Assembly (NCBI RefSeq): GCF_031081985.1
Contig: NZ_JARWSK010000008.1
Location: 105,937 to 169,936, forward strand
DNA from: Komagataeibacter xylinus
Lineage (GTDB): Bacteria > Pseudomonadota > Alphaproteobacteria > Acetobacterales > Acetobacteraceae
DNA: 64,000 nt
Direction of reading: 5' to 3'
Part shown: positions 26,753 to 35,980 of the stretch, piece after piece
How the letters are laid out: the number at the start of each line of letters is the position of its first letter
Position numbering within the stretch: position 1 is the first letter of the stretch
Program-made: the position numbers and the translations under genes
Notes under the pieces: model-generated
Told to the model about the DNA's origin: nothing
The model's database searches: none
The model's input: the letters and a program-made list of their open reading frames with translations, nothing else

Positions 26753-27150
26753 ATGTCCGAGACCACGTTTCTCTACTGACGCCTACGATCCGTCCGGACT
26801 GATCGCGGCCGAACGGCTGAGTAGCATGCTGCATATCACTCGTGGCGAACTGGCTGCCACCCTGGGCCTGTCCCGCGACGCCGTCTCCAAAAGTGCCCAC
26901 CTCGGCCGCCCCGCCACCCAGGCGAGGCTGCGCGACATGGTCGAGATCCTCAATCGTGTCCGGCCATGGGCGGGCTCAGCCCAACAGGCTTTTGCATGGT
27001 ATCGGTCACAGCCCCTGCCCTCCTTCGGTGATCAGACTGCCGAGGCGCTCGTTCGGGAAAGATACGCCGACGCCGTCCGGCGCGCTATCTCGATCGGATT
27101 GCAACCGGCGGTTACGCGCGAGGTTTACCGGACGGGTGTTCCGGGCTCAT
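26753..27150 (+). pseudogene. Xre/MbcA/ParS-type antitoxin, frameshifted
   Basis: The ATG at 26753 opens MSETTFLY and then meets a TGA. Shifting by one base continues as DAYDPSGLIAAERLSSMLHITRGELAAT, an Xre helix-turn-helix start. The body holds the ParS-like toxin-binding segment PWAGSAQQAFAWYRSQPLPSFG. Near 27078 the frame shifts again: the expected ending RYLDRIATGGYA is found in another frame. A shortened product from ATG 26826 is possible but lacks both ends. The normal partner, a RES toxin, follows. Confidence 0.75.
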
Positions 27151-27626
27151 AATCCCCGCTGGTCTTTCACCCCACTGTCAGGCGACGGTGCGGCGCTTCA
27201 TGGAGGCCGGTTCAACCTGGACGGCACACCTACCCTTTACACATCTCTGCGGATGGAGACTGCCTGGCTCGAGGCCCAGCAAGGCTTCCCGTTCAAGCCT
27301 CAGCCCTTGACCATCTGTGGCTATGACGTCGATAGCGAACCCGTCCTCGATCTGACCGACCCGTCCAATCTTGATAATCTCGGTTTCTCCTCCCCTGCCC
27401 CTGGGAAGATCTTGCCGATCAGGGCAAGATGCCGCCCTCGTGGGAACTCGCAAAAATGCTCACAGCCAATGGTGTGGCTGGCATCATCGTCCCGAGTTTT
27501 GCCCCCGGAGCAATGGAAAATGACAGGAAGCTGGTCTTCTGGCAGTGGTCAGACAGTCTACCCTCCCGCGTAACCGTCATCGACGATGAAAAGCGTTTGC
27601 CAGCAACCGCAACGTCATGGTTGTAA
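27112..27626 (+). pseudogene. RES-domain toxin, start lost and frameshifted
   Basis: The core RFTGRVFRAHNPRWSFTPLSG and HGGRFNLDGTPTLYTSL is that of RES toxins, which deplete NAD. At the expected junction, GCGCGA stands where related loci usually have GCATGA, so both the antitoxin stop and the toxin start appear lost. A one-base frameshift near 27395 moves the C-terminal part (KMPPSWELAKMLTANGVAGI, then FWQWSD) to another frame. The toxin is dead by at least two lesions. Confidence 0.78.
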
Positions 27627-27770
27627 ACCGAGAATAAATGAAGGACTTGCGACGATATTAGTCGGTTAAAAGTCCCAACGGAAGCCATTGGGACCATTAC
27701 GTCACGTCGACCACCAACCATAACAACGGGCGCCCCTCTTTTTGAGGAGCGACAAACAACCAAGCGGCAA

Positions 27771-29189
27771 TTATGCATTCCGTCCTGTAAATGCGTTCAT
27801 ATGAGCCTGAATTTCGAGAGATGCCTCTCCAACGGTCGACGGGTACGTTTGAGCAGTAGTCATCGCCGCGACGCGCTTGTTGTGAAGCGCGAGATCAGCG
27901 CCAGCGGTTGGCAATTGTCTAGCTGCCTGCGCCAGACTGATCTGAAGGCTGTTTAAAGGCTCTTTGACGGCATCAATCGAATCACGCATCGAATAAGACG
28001 TTGAAGCCTGAACGCTGCTTGGACCTTGATTGTCAGGTGTTTTAAGAAGCTCATCAAGAAAGTCCGGCGCTGCCTGGTCACGTTTGGTTAGAGAACGAAT
28101 ACCAAATAGTTTTCTAAGTGTCGCTATTATTGTCGTATGATCGTAAGGGGTATTGCCTTGTGGCCTGAATACGTGACCCGGCTTTACATATGGTGAGATG
28201 ATTATTGCAGGGACACGGACACCGAAGTAATCAAAATTAAAACCATCTTGATGTTTATCGTCGGGTGATACTGCTGCTGGTGGAGTCACATGATCATAAC
28301 ATCCTCCGTGTTCATCGTAGGTAATGATTAAAAGTGTCTTATCCCATAAGGGACCATTGCGAACCGCATTATAGACCGATGCAATGAGTTCCTCCCCGTA
28401 TACGACATCGTGCGCCGGATGCTGGTCATTGGGCATCTTTCTCAAAATGGGGTGAGCAAAATATCGCGGCTCGATGAAACTATACGCGGGTAAAGTCCCT
28501 TTTCTCGCATCATTCTCAAACTCCTCAAAATATTTGAAATTCGAGAGCGAGAATTCCCAAAGAGAGGACAAAGTCGTCGATTGCGCAAAGTCATGAAAAT
28601 ATATTTTCCAATCCTTATGAACCTCCCTTAATCTGTTGAATACGGTGGGCATTTCAAACGGGAGCTTGTCCGGATAGTTATTGACCCATCCACCAGACGT
28701 GCCCGTATGCGCAAAGATACGGTTTGGCCATGTCTGACATGGCGCAGATGCATGCCAACGGTCTGAAATGCCGAATTCCCGACCCAGCGTCGTCAATACA
28801 GGTAGCTGATCGGGGGTGAAGAAATGCATGACTGACTCAGGACTACGCGAACCCGGGCGATCAGGCTGGGCCATATAATTATCTACGAATCCTGACATGT
28901 CTGGTAATTTCGAAGCCAAGCTGCCCTTTTCCTGGCGTCCATGAATCTGTTCGTAAATGTCTTTAAATGATTCACCGGGATCAGGATCTGGAATGCGCAC
29001 CACCTGACGGTCGGTTCCGTCCGTAGTCCACACGGCTATCGATTCGACGGAGCCGTCCGGATGATGCCAGGGATTAGTCTCCGTTCCCGTTAGTCGGTCG
29101 ATCGGATCGGTGGACGATGGCGACTGTCCAAACATACTATCGAATGACCGATTTTCTAGCATTAATACAACTACGTGCTCAATACCCAT
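27771..29189 (-). CDS. Phosphoesterase family protein (phospholipase C / acid phosphatase type)
   Basis: A 472-residue member of the bacterial phospholipase C / AcpA phosphoesterase family. The N-terminal metal site is in HVVVLMLENRSFDSMFG, DRWHASAPCQTWPNR follows, and the second metal site is in TYDEHGGCYDHVTPP, with a later HTTI. Members hydrolyse phospholipids or phosphomonoesters. No signal peptide is visible, unlike many relatives, so export is doubtful or the secretion route is unknown. AGGAG lies ten bases ahead of the ATG. Composition is somewhat lower in GC than the housekeeping genes. It lies between decayed elements but shows no lesion. Confidence 0.88.
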   Translation of the reverse strand: MGIEHVVVLMLENRSFDSMFGQSPSSTDPIDRLTGTETNPWHHPDGSVESIAVWTTDGTDRQVVRIPDPDPGESFKDIYEQIHGRQEKGSLASKLPDMSGFVDNYMAQPDRPGSRSPESVMHFFTPDQLPVLTTLGREFGISDRWHASAPCQTWPNRIFAHTGTSGGWVNNYPDKLPFEMPTVFNRLREVHKDWKIYFHDFAQSTTLSSLWEFSLSNFKYFEEFENDARKGTLPAYSFIEPRYFAHPILRKMPNDQHPAHDVVYGEELIASVYNAVRNGPLWDKTLLIITYDEHGGCYDHVTPPAAVSPDDKHQDGFNFDYFGVRVPAIIISPYVKPGHVFRPQGNTPYDHTTIIATLRKLFGIRSLTKRDQAAPDFLDELLKTPDNQGPSSVQASTSYSMRDSIDAVKEPLNSLQISLAQAARQLPTAGADLALHNKRVAAMTTAQTYPSTVGEASLEIQAHMNAFTGRNA

Positions 29190-29730
29190 TGATTTCCACT
29201 CCTTTTATTTTTTACACCATTTAATAAGTCATATATCAGAAAGTTATTTTCTTTTATCTTGTAAATCATACAAATCTCCCGGACCCGAAACCCACGTCTC
29301 AGTCATTGATCAAGTCCCAGTTCCCAATGATCACGGGCTGACTGCCCCGCCCAACAGAATGCCAAAAGCCCCCGAATATTGTTACAGTACCAGCTATACT
29401 CATACACTAGTTTGTGGGAACTCCGCTAATCCCCTTTTTTAAACGGGTGACACAAGAGAATGTAGAGAACAAGCCTGCAGTTTCTGTACAGACACTAGCT
29501 CGGCATATCCGCGTTGCCCTTCTCCCAACAGTATATCCCGCGTGGCGACGCCACGTAACCCCTGATGGTTAGAGACAGAGATCCAGTCGCAGAAACTGGC
29601 CATGACCAAATCGGGTCCCACACCGATGACGCCTCCTTGAGGCACGTTTTCATATCCAATCAATAGGGTAACGGCTTCAGACCTTTTACTCTTCCTTCGG
29701 CTCGACTGCGGATGTACCATGACATTCTAA
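29190..29730. other. 541-base stretch without a supported gene
   Basis: The first 90 bases next to the phosphoesterase gene are AT-rich and probably promoter DNA. A 93-codon minus-strand frame (29439-29720) and a 110-codon plus-strand frame have no recognisable family or ribosome site. Nothing else is seen. Confidence 0.45.
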
Positions 29731-30318
29731 ATGTCTGACCGAGACGCCTCTTCTTCCTCGTCTTCACCCGTTGCGTCCATCGGGAGAGACCGCATGTCAG
29801 GAAAACAGCAGATGGACGGTCAGCATACGTCCACATCTGGTGCCGTTTGGAGCTGTCCGATGCATCCGGACATCAGGGAAGCGCATCCCGGCAAATGCCC
29901 GATATGCGGTATGACACTTCAGCCGATGAGCAGCCCCGATACTATGGAACCAAAGAAGGGAATGGGCCACGACCAGGCGATTCATGATATGGCCTGCCAT
30001 GATCAGAACCGCCATGCGCCCCAGACCGCTGCCTGGCCGCCTACTGGTGGCCACACGATCTGGACATGCCCCATGCGTCCGCAGATCCGGCAGGACCATC
30101 CTGGAAACTGCGCGCTTTGCGGCATTGCGCTGGAGGCGGAGGAACCGACCGAACAGCCTGACGACAATTCGGAGCTGAAGGACTTCACGCACCGCCTGAT
30201 CGTGGCCCCCGCTCTTGCCATCCCACTCACGGTCGTCACCAATGCGCTTAGGCTCGGCGCCCTACGGACCCGCACCATGCTGGTTCCATATAGTTGGTCC
30301 GCTATCTCCCTCATCTAA
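29731..30318 (+). pseudogene. Copper P-type ATPase, N-terminal remnant with two metal-binding domains
   Basis: A frame of 195 codons with two heavy-metal-binding domains of the CPMHP...CPICGM type. The first is intact (WSCPMHPDIREAHPGKCPICGM). The second is degenerate (CPMRP, CALCGI). A His/Met-rich linker lies between them, and the start of the first membrane region (DFTHRLIVAPALAIPLTVV) follows. Homology ends near 30255, before any phosphorylation or ATP-binding domain, so the pump is lost. A short secreted-free metal-binding protein could still be made, but the truncated membrane helix argues for a dead gene. Confidence 0.8.
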
Positions 30319-30709
30319 GACGCGCCGCCGCCCGTCTAACCTGCTCGGGAGCGGACGTTCGTGGTCTTAGTCCATCGCATCTCTTCCGACGAAACCTTCG
30401 ATCCAGCGTCTCGTCAGGTAGACCATGAAGCTTTGCACGAGTTCCGCACGCGTGGGCGCGTGGCATATGTCAGGCGCACGACGTGGAGCGACATCTCCTC
30501 GGTACGCCAGTCGCGCACGGTCTCAACGACACGGCCGTCCGCCCATCTCTCGTGTCCCATGAAGCCGTGATCGCCGTGCCCCGCGCTGTAGGATGTCAGC
30601 CACGGTGCTCGGGCAAGCCATACACGCGGCTACTCGATGTCTTCCGACCTCGTCCATACAGTCGGCAAGCGCTTCGCCAAGGCGCACCTTAAAAGTGCCC
30701 AGCTACGGT
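30319..30709. other. Decayed DNA between ATPase remnant and IS5 copy
   Basis: No intact gene. Several minus-strand fragments in different frames (for example a stretch reading ALADCMDEVGRHRVAACMACP, and one reading GHERWADGRVVETVRDW) look like a broken protein-coding gene. I do not recognise the family. Confidence 0.4.
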
Positions 30710-30715
30710 GTGTCG

Positions 30716-31102
30716 TCAGTTAAGCAGGATCATGATTGAGGCGAACTGCACGGCTGCAAGGAATGTTGACTTCAGTTTATCGTAGCGGGTTGCGATAGCG
30801 CGAAACTGCTTGAGTTTATTGAAAAACCTCTCAACAAGGTTTCGTTCGCTGTAAAGGGAAAAATCGGTTTTCCGTCGTGTTGTTCTGTTGCGTTTTGGCG
30901 GGATGACCAGGGTAATCCCGCGCTGTATCAGCCGATCGATCAACCTGTCCGCGTCATACGCCTTGTCAGCAAGGAAAGCATCCGGGTCGATGTTTTCCAG
31001 AAGCGGTTCCGCCTGGGTGATATCTGCGTCCTGTCCCGGTGTGATGCCGAGTTCCACCGGATTGCCCAGAGCGTCGCAGATGGCATGGATCTTTGTAGTC
31101 AA
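30716..31102 (-). CDS. IS5-family transposase, second frame
   Basis: A 128-residue frame carrying the rest of the DDE transposase: TTKIHAICDALGNPVELG, then FLADKAYDADRLID with the second Asp, then NLVERFFNKLKQFRAIATRYDK with the final Glu. It is expected to be made only as a fusion with the first frame through -1 frameshifting, which is why it has no good ribosome site. Confidence 0.86.
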   Translation of the reverse strand: MTTKIHAICDALGNPVELGITPGQDADITQAEPLLENIDPDAFLADKAYDADRLIDRLIQRGITLVIPPKRNRTTRRKTDFSLYSERNLVERFFNKLKQFRAIATRYDKLKSTFLAAVQFASIMILLN

Positions 31103-31470
31103 CCCGCCTCGTGATCGTCCGATGGCCTGATCCGTGCCCCTTTTTTGAGAGCTCCGGCACTATGCTGATGCGCCCGGACAATTGTGCTGTCGATCATCAT
31201 GTATTCATTGTCGTGATCAGCGGCCAGATAACGAAATATCCGTTCGATGACACCGCTTTCACACCAGCGGCGCAGACGCCGGTGCACGTTTTTCCAGTCC
31301 CCGAAACGGGCAGGAAGGTCGCGCCATGGAATGCCCGCGCGATAGCGATACAGTACCGCCTCCACGAACAGACGGTTGTTCGCCGCAGTGCCGCCGACAT
31401 AACCCTCACGACCGGGGAGAAGATCCTTTATCCGCTCCCACTGGTCATCGCGTAAACCATAGCGCCGCAT
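31099..31470 (-). CDS. IS5-family transposase, first frame
   Basis: A 123-residue product starting MRRYGLRDDQWERIKDLLPG, with AGIPWRDLPARFGDW and ending after the first catalytic Asp region (MMIDSTIVRAHQHSAG). An A6G4 run at 31137-31146 near its end is a slippery site. A -1 slip there continues into the second frame as KKRGTDQAIGRSRGGLTTK, giving the full DDE enzyme. Confidence 0.87.
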   Translation of the reverse strand: MRRYGLRDDQWERIKDLLPGREGYVGGTAANNRLFVEAVLYRYRAGIPWRDLPARFGDWKNVHRRLRRWCESGVIERIFRYLAADHDNEYMMIDSTIVRAHQHSAGALKKGARIRPSDDHEAG

Positions 31471-31564
31471 CCCTCTGTCTCCCCCAAAACTGGGAAAACA
31501 GTCAGCACACGCAGCCATAAAGTACAACCCACACGTGCCACATTCAGGGCTTAACTGACGACAC

Positions 31565-31768
31565 GCCGTAAGATAGATGCTTCGAAGGTCAGGGTTATGC
31601 CGCATGGCAACCAGAGTAGGCATGTACAGAGCGTTTCTGACATGAATCCGACCAACCCGAATAAAGCTTTTACCCTGCCACTTTCCACACTGCCTGGTCT
31701 GCGAGCCCAACAACCTGTCCATTTCCCAGTGTTCCCAGTTCGGGAATATCGACCCTGCCCCCTGAAAT
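31565..31768 (-). pseudogene. IS110-family transposase, C-terminal fragment
   Basis: On the minus strand the DNA reads TRQCGKWQGKSFIRVGRIHVRNALYMP and then TLVAMRHNPDLRSIY, the characteristic end region of IS110/IS116 transposases. It is cut by the IS5 end on one side and the IS3 end on the other. It is not continuous with the N-terminal fragment at 26.1 kb. Confidence 0.75.
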
Positions 31769-32931
31769 GCCCTCGATTTGAAGTAAGGTCTGTCCATAAG
31801 AGACAGACGATGAAGAAAGCACGTTTCACACAGGAGCGGATCATCGGGATCCTGAAGGAGCATCAGGTGGGCGCGACGGCTGCGGATCTGTGCCGCAGGC
31901 ACGGGATCAGCGACGCGACCTTCTACACCTGGCGGTCGAAATACGGCGGCATGGAAGTGTCGGAAGCGCGTCGGCTGACGGCTCTTGAAGAAGAGAACGC
32001 GAAGCTGAAGCGGCTCCTGGCGGAGAGCGTAATGGACGTCTCGACGCTGAAGGCCTGCTGGCAAAAAACTCGTGACGCCCGGTTTGCGGCGGGACGCCGT
32101 GGCCTGCGCGATCCGGGAGAAAGACTATTCGCAGCGACGGGCCTGCCGGCTTATTGGCATGGATCCGAAGACCTGGCGCTATGCGTCACGCCGCTCGGAT
32201 GATGCCACAGTGCGGGGGGGGCTGCGTGAACAGGCTGCAGAGCGACGACGATTTGGCTATCGGCGCCTGCAGATCCTGCTCGACAGGGAGGGGCTGGTGA
32301 TGAACCACAAGAAGCTGTTCCGGCTGTATCGCGAGGAAGGGCTGTCAGTCCGTAAGCATGGCGGCCGTAAACGGGCGATGGGCACGCGCTCGCCGATGAT
32401 GCTGCCCGACGGGCCAAACCAGCGATGGAGCCTGGACTTCGTCTCGGACGCGCTGAACAACGGACGACGCTTCCGTGTGCTGACAGTGGTGGACGACTAC
32501 ACGCGAGAGTGCCTGGCGCTGGTAGCGGATACGTCGCTGTCAGGCGAACGGCTCGGCCGCGAACTCGACCGGATCGGGGAACAGCGCGGCTTTCCCATGA
32601 TGATCGTCCGTGACAACCGCACCGAGATGACCTCGAACGCGATCGAGGCCTGACAGGAAAAACGGTCGGTGCTGTGGCACTACATCGCACCAGGCAATCC
32701 GCAGCAGAACGGGTTCATCGAGAGCTTCAACCGCCGGTTCCGTGACGAATGCCTCAACGAGCACCTGTTCCGCAACCTCGCCCACGCCCGTTCGGTCATC
32801 AAGGGCTTGCGGCCTGACCACAATGCCGTCAGGCCCCACACCAGCCTCGGGGGCATGACCCCAGAGGTTTTCGCTCAACACACCGACAAGGCATACAGCA
32901 ACCCACAGACCCTAACTTAAAACTGAGGGCA
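31769..32931 (+). mobile_element. IS3-family element (IS407-like), inactivated
   Basis: Imperfect terminal repeats: TGCCCTCGATTTGAAGTAAG at 31769, and at 32931 the complement of TGCCCTCAGTTTTAAGTTAG. Between them lie an orfA and an orfB on the plus strand, both damaged. The length of about 1.16 kb fits the IS407 group. Confidence 0.82.
31810..32920 (+). pseudogene. IS3-family transposase orfA-orfB, multiply broken
   Basis: orfA begins MKKARFTQERIIGILKEHQVG with a leucine-zipper-like LEEENAKLKRLLAES. A one-base deletion near 32051 diverts its end: the expected LLAKNS ending lies in another frame. orfB (from about 32072) has the integrase core, WSLDFVSDAL and DDYTRECLA, but DNG is changed to DNR in VRDNRTEMTSN, and a TGA at 32651-32653 replaces a sense codon before [20 protein letters not shown]. 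The last part to 32920 stays in frame. Confidence 0.88.
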
Positions 32932-32945
32932 CGCTCGGGGTAGGG

Positions 32946-33830
32946 TCACTTCAGGCCCAGATGATCCCGATAGCGGCGAAAGCAGGCCGCGCCACATTCC
33001 AGCCGCATCAGGGCGCCTTCGGCGATGGCCGGGGCACGACGCGAATCTTCCGCGATGAGCGGGCTGATAACCTCTGCATTCCATGTTGCGGAATGGCGCA
33101 CATCCAGCACGGCATGCAGGTCGAAATAATGCCGGTCATCGGGCTGCACGCCCAATCGTTTCAGCCCTGCCGCGACCATGGCCGCCCTACCCGGCGCGGT
33201 CAGTTCGATCACGCCCAACGCGCCGACCGCGTGAAACGCCAGATGCCGGCGGCAGGCCAGACCGGACATGGTGTTGGCTAGGGCCAGCGACTGCCACACC
33301 GTCGTCTCCGATTGGGACCGCAGCCCGAGGGCATGGACCAAATGCGCCAGCATCGGACCGTGCATGCCGGCTTCCCGGCCATGACCCATTTCGTCCCAGT
33401 AATTGCGCGCCAATTCCAACTTGGGGCGCGTTGGCATACGGACCTGGACCAGTGCCGTCAGGTCCTCGAAACCCGCTTCCCCTGCGGCTTCCTGTTCAAG
33501 GAACCAGCCCATGGCCTCACGGGATGCATCATGCGCCAGCCAGGGGAAAAGGCTGTCGTGCTGGCCGGGACCGGTCTGTTCCAGTTCCTCGAACCATGCG
33601 AGGAAAGCCGCGGGCTCCCGGGGAGCCTGGGCGGCGATCGGTGCGACCTGTTCGCGCAGGGAGCGCAGAAAACCCGCTTCCTCCGCCAGCAGACGGGGCA
33701 GATCCAGTCCCGCCGCACCGTCCTCCTCGGGCAGGCACGGCGTCAGCCTTAGACGATTGAGCCCGGCCAGTGCCAGATGGAGTTCCCGCTGCGCCCGGTC
33801 GCTACTCTTGCCCGTCAGGATATTGTTCAT
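32946..33830 (-). CDS. Haem-oxygenase-like diiron oxidase family protein (iron-containing redox enzyme)
   Basis: A 294-residue protein of the haem-oxygenase-fold diiron group. Likely metal ligands are in ARNYWDEMGHGREAGMHG (Glu and His) and YFDLHAVLDVRHSATW (His, Asp, His). Characterised relatives use oxygen to cleave or oxidise amino-acid-derived or fatty acid substrates. The substrate here is unknown. It is followed upstream by a methyltransferase gene on the same strand, with 19 bases between, and the two probably form one unit. ATG 33830 gives the best spacing to GGAGAGGA, with an ATG at 33839 too close to it. Confidence 0.78.
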   Translation of the reverse strand: MNNILTGKSSDRAQRELHLALAGLNRLRLTPCLPEEDGAAGLDLPRLLAEEAGFLRSLREQVAPIAAQAPREPAAFLAWFEELEQTGPGQHDSLFPWLAHDASREAMGWFLEQEAAGEAGFEDLTALVQVRMPTRPKLELARNYWDEMGHGREAGMHGPMLAHLVHALGLRSQSETTVWQSLALANTMSGLACRRHLAFHAVGALGVIELTAPGRAAMVAAGLKRLGVQPDDRHYFDLHAVLDVRHSATWNAEVISPLIAEDSRRAPAIAEGALMRLECGAACFRRYRDHLGLK

Positions 33831-33849
33831 TGACACCATTCCTCTCCTG

Positions 33850-34800
33850 CTATCGCCGTGTCACGGTCAGGCAGATCACCGCGATCCGCTCCGCCGTGGA
33901 TAGCGGACCATTCTCCAGCTCCTCACCAAAGACATCCGGATCGAGCTCAGTGGCCGCCCACGTAAACTCCCGGCCATCCAGCAGGGCCACCACATCGCGC
34001 AGGAAGGGATTGTCCCCATTGATGATTGCGGTCCCGGTATAGAGCAGCAACGTCCCGCCGGGCGTCAGCCGCTCCATGGCCGTTCTGACAATCGCCAGTG
34101 ACAGGCCCGCCCCCAGCCTGCCGCCGCCATCTCGGTACAGTCTGCAACCGGGATCGGGCAGATAGGGTGGGTTGGAGATGATCAGGTCGAATGCACCCGA
34201 AAGCCCCGACAGGAGATCGCCCTGCCACGCCATGATGCCGCCGACGCCGGCAAGACCAACGTTGATCCGCGCCAGCCGCAATGCGTCGGGGTTGATATCG
34301 ACCATCACCACTTCGGTTGACGGGCAGACCTGTGCAATCATGATCGCGCCAAGTCCCGTGCCGCAGCCAATGTCCACTGCCCGCACGGGCGGCGGGGCGG
34401 AGCGCAGGTGGGCCGCCAGCACCGCGCCGAACCGGTAGCTGTCGGGGCCGAAGAACACCGCATCCGCCGCCACGGTGGGAAAGGCGGAATGGAAGAACCC
34501 GTTGCCCCCCAGCGTGGAGAACCGGAACCGGCTGCGCCAGGCCCCGTTATCAGCGACAAGCATCCCTGCTTCCGTCGCCTGCGCAAAGAGGGACACGGGC
34601 AGCGCATCACGCCGGAAGGGCCGGCTCCAGCCAAAGATATCGACGGGGTTCGCCGCCCACCCATTACCCGGTCGCGCGTTGACGCGGCGCTGGGTCTCTG
34701 GCGTGGGGCAGACAAACCTGTAGCCTGATCGCAACAGCGTGATCCCCACCTGTTGCATTGCGTGATCCCGAACTGCCGCGGGGAAGATAGGATTGTCCAT
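33850..34800 (-). CDS. SAM-dependent methyltransferase (PrmC/HemK-like fold)
   Basis: A 316-residue class I methyltransferase. AdoMet motif I VDIGCGTGLGAIMIA lies mid-protein, an acidic loop VVMVDINPDAL follows, and the NPPY motif in ISNPPYLPDPG is typical of enzymes that methylate amide or ring nitrogen. The N-terminal 120 residues are not recognised. It is co-directional with the diiron protein and divergent from the ATP-grasp gene, 70 bases away. The set suggests a small-molecule pathway rather than ribosome or release-factor modification. ATG 34800 is chosen over a GTG at 34821. Confidence 0.8.
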   Translation of the reverse strand: MDNPIFPAAVRDHAMQQVGITLLRSGYRFVCPTPETQRRVNARPGNGWAANPVDIFGWSRPFRRDALPVSLFAQATEAGMLVADNGAWRSRFRFSTLGGNGFFHSAFPTVAADAVFFGPDSYRFGAVLAAHLRSAPPPVRAVDIGCGTGLGAIMIAQVCPSTEVVMVDINPDALRLARINVGLAGVGGIMAWQGDLLSGLSGAFDLIISNPPYLPDPGCRLYRDGGGRLGAGLSLAIVRTAMERLTPGGTLLLYTGTAIINGDNPFLRDVVALLDGREFTWAATELDPDVFGEELENGPLSTAERIAVICLTVTRR

Positions 34801-34870
34801 GATGAAGCCCCAACGCAGCACGAATTACGCCTGTTCCCACCATGCTGGCAACGCCTGCAGCTTTGGTGCG

Positions 34871-35884
34871 ATGGAACAGCTTCCGAAGCCGGTATTGTGT
34901 ATACCCCTTGTCCTGCAGTGGCTATGGCTGGGGCTACGCTATCGCAGCCTGACGCTGCCATCGGTGGTCAATCCGGCGATCGAGACCGGGGGACTGGCAG
35001 GCGAATCAAAAGCAGCCTGCCTGGCCCGGATCGGTCAGGCGCATGCGCCATGGGTCGCCCGTACCGTCCTCGTCTCCCCCGCTGACATCCCGGCGGCAGC
35101 GTCCATGGCGCGGACATTGGGCTACCCGCTGGTTGCCAAGCCCGATATCGGCTGGTGCGGCCATGGCGTGCGACGGATCGATGTCGTAGATGGGCTGACG
35201 GCCTACATCGCGGCCTTCCCCCCCGACGCCAGCTTCCTCTTGCAGGAATTCGTGCCCGGCCCCTTTGAGGCCGGACTGTTCTACAGCCGTGGCCCGACCG
35301 AAGCCCATGGCCGCCTTATCGGTCTCGCCATCCGGCATTCCCCACAGGTCACGGGCGACGGCGTGCGTTCCATCGCGGCCCTGATGGCCGCCGACCCACG
35401 GCTGTGCTCGCGGATCGGGCATTACCGGCGCGCCCTTTCCACCAGAGGGATTGACCATGTTCCGATGCGTGGCGAACGCGTCATCCTTGGCACGGTCGCG
35501 TCCCTGCGGGTGGGCGGCCGCTATGAGGATGCCATGCGGCTCAATACCCCTGCCCTTGAAGACCGTGTCGATGCCATAGCCCGCTCCATGCACGGCTTCC
35601 ATTTCGGTCGCCTGGACGTACGTTTTGGCAGCGAGGCGGCCCTGCAACGCGGAGAGTTCCGGATTATCGAAATCAACGGCGCCGGATCCGAAGCCATCCA
35701 GTTCTGGGACCCGACGATGCGCCTGCGGGATGCCTATCGTGGCGTGTTCGCCAAGCAGGCGGCCCTGTTCGCGCTGGCGGCCCGGATGCGGGCCGATGGC
35801 GCGGTCCCGATCAGCGCAATGGCGCTGGCCACGGCATGGTGGCGGCAACTCAGGCTGATGCGGCGCTATCCTTCGTCCAATTAG
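34871..35884 (+). CDS. ATP-grasp domain protein
   Basis: A 337-residue protein with ATP-grasp features: YPLVAKPDIGWCGHGVRRI binds nucleotide, SFLLQEFVPGPFEAGLFYSR follows, and FRIIEINGAGSEA near residue 280 is the metal-binding end. Such enzymes join a carboxylate to an amine or thiol. No N-terminal domain of a known ligase is seen. The ATG at 34871 starts MEQLPKPVLCIPLVLQWLWLG. Upstream in-frame codons to 34793 overlap the methyltransferase start. It is head to head with that gene, so the three genes may work in one pathway. Confidence 0.72.
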   Translation: MEQLPKPVLCIPLVLQWLWLGLRYRSLTLPSVVNPAIETGGLAGESKAACLARIGQAHAPWVARTVLVSPADIPAAASMARTLGYPLVAKPDIGWCGHGVRRIDVVDGLTAYIAAFPPDASFLLQEFVPGPFEAGLFYSRGPTEAHGRLIGLAIRHSPQVTGDGVRSIAALMAADPRLCSRIGHYRRALSTRGIDHVPMRGERVILGTVASLRVGGRYEDAMRLNTPALEDRVDAIARSMHGFHFGRLDVRFGSEAALQRGEFRIIEINGAGSEAIQFWDPTMRLRDAYRGVFAKQAALFALAARMRADGAVPISAMALATAWWRQLRLMRRYPSSN

Positions 35885-35980
35885 TTCATATGTGCAGCCC
35901 GGATCATGATCTGGAAACAGGCTCCGCATCTGTATGACCCTGATCGGCGCTGTCATGCCATGATACGTGGTTCCACCGCC

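Larger units (their letters stand above)
30710..31564 (-). mobile_element. IS5-family element (IS427-like), apparently complete
   Basis: Perfect 16-bp terminal inverted repeats, GTGTCGTCAGTTAAGC at 30710 and its reverse complement ending at 31564, enclose two overlapping transposase frames on the minus strand. The length of 855 bp fits the group. No clear target duplication is visible. It abuts an IS110 remnant on the right and unrelated DNA on the left, suggesting that a deletion followed insertion. Confidence 0.88.

Noticed and set aside
29439..29720. 93-codon minus-strand frame upstream of the copper ATPase remnant
   Set aside because: No recognisable family, no ribosome site, and weak codon pattern.
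26056..31768. The two IS110 fragments as halves of one split element
   Set aside because: Both lie on the minus strand, but the C-terminal piece is upstream of the N-terminal piece in reading direction, so they cannot be joined by a simple insertion.
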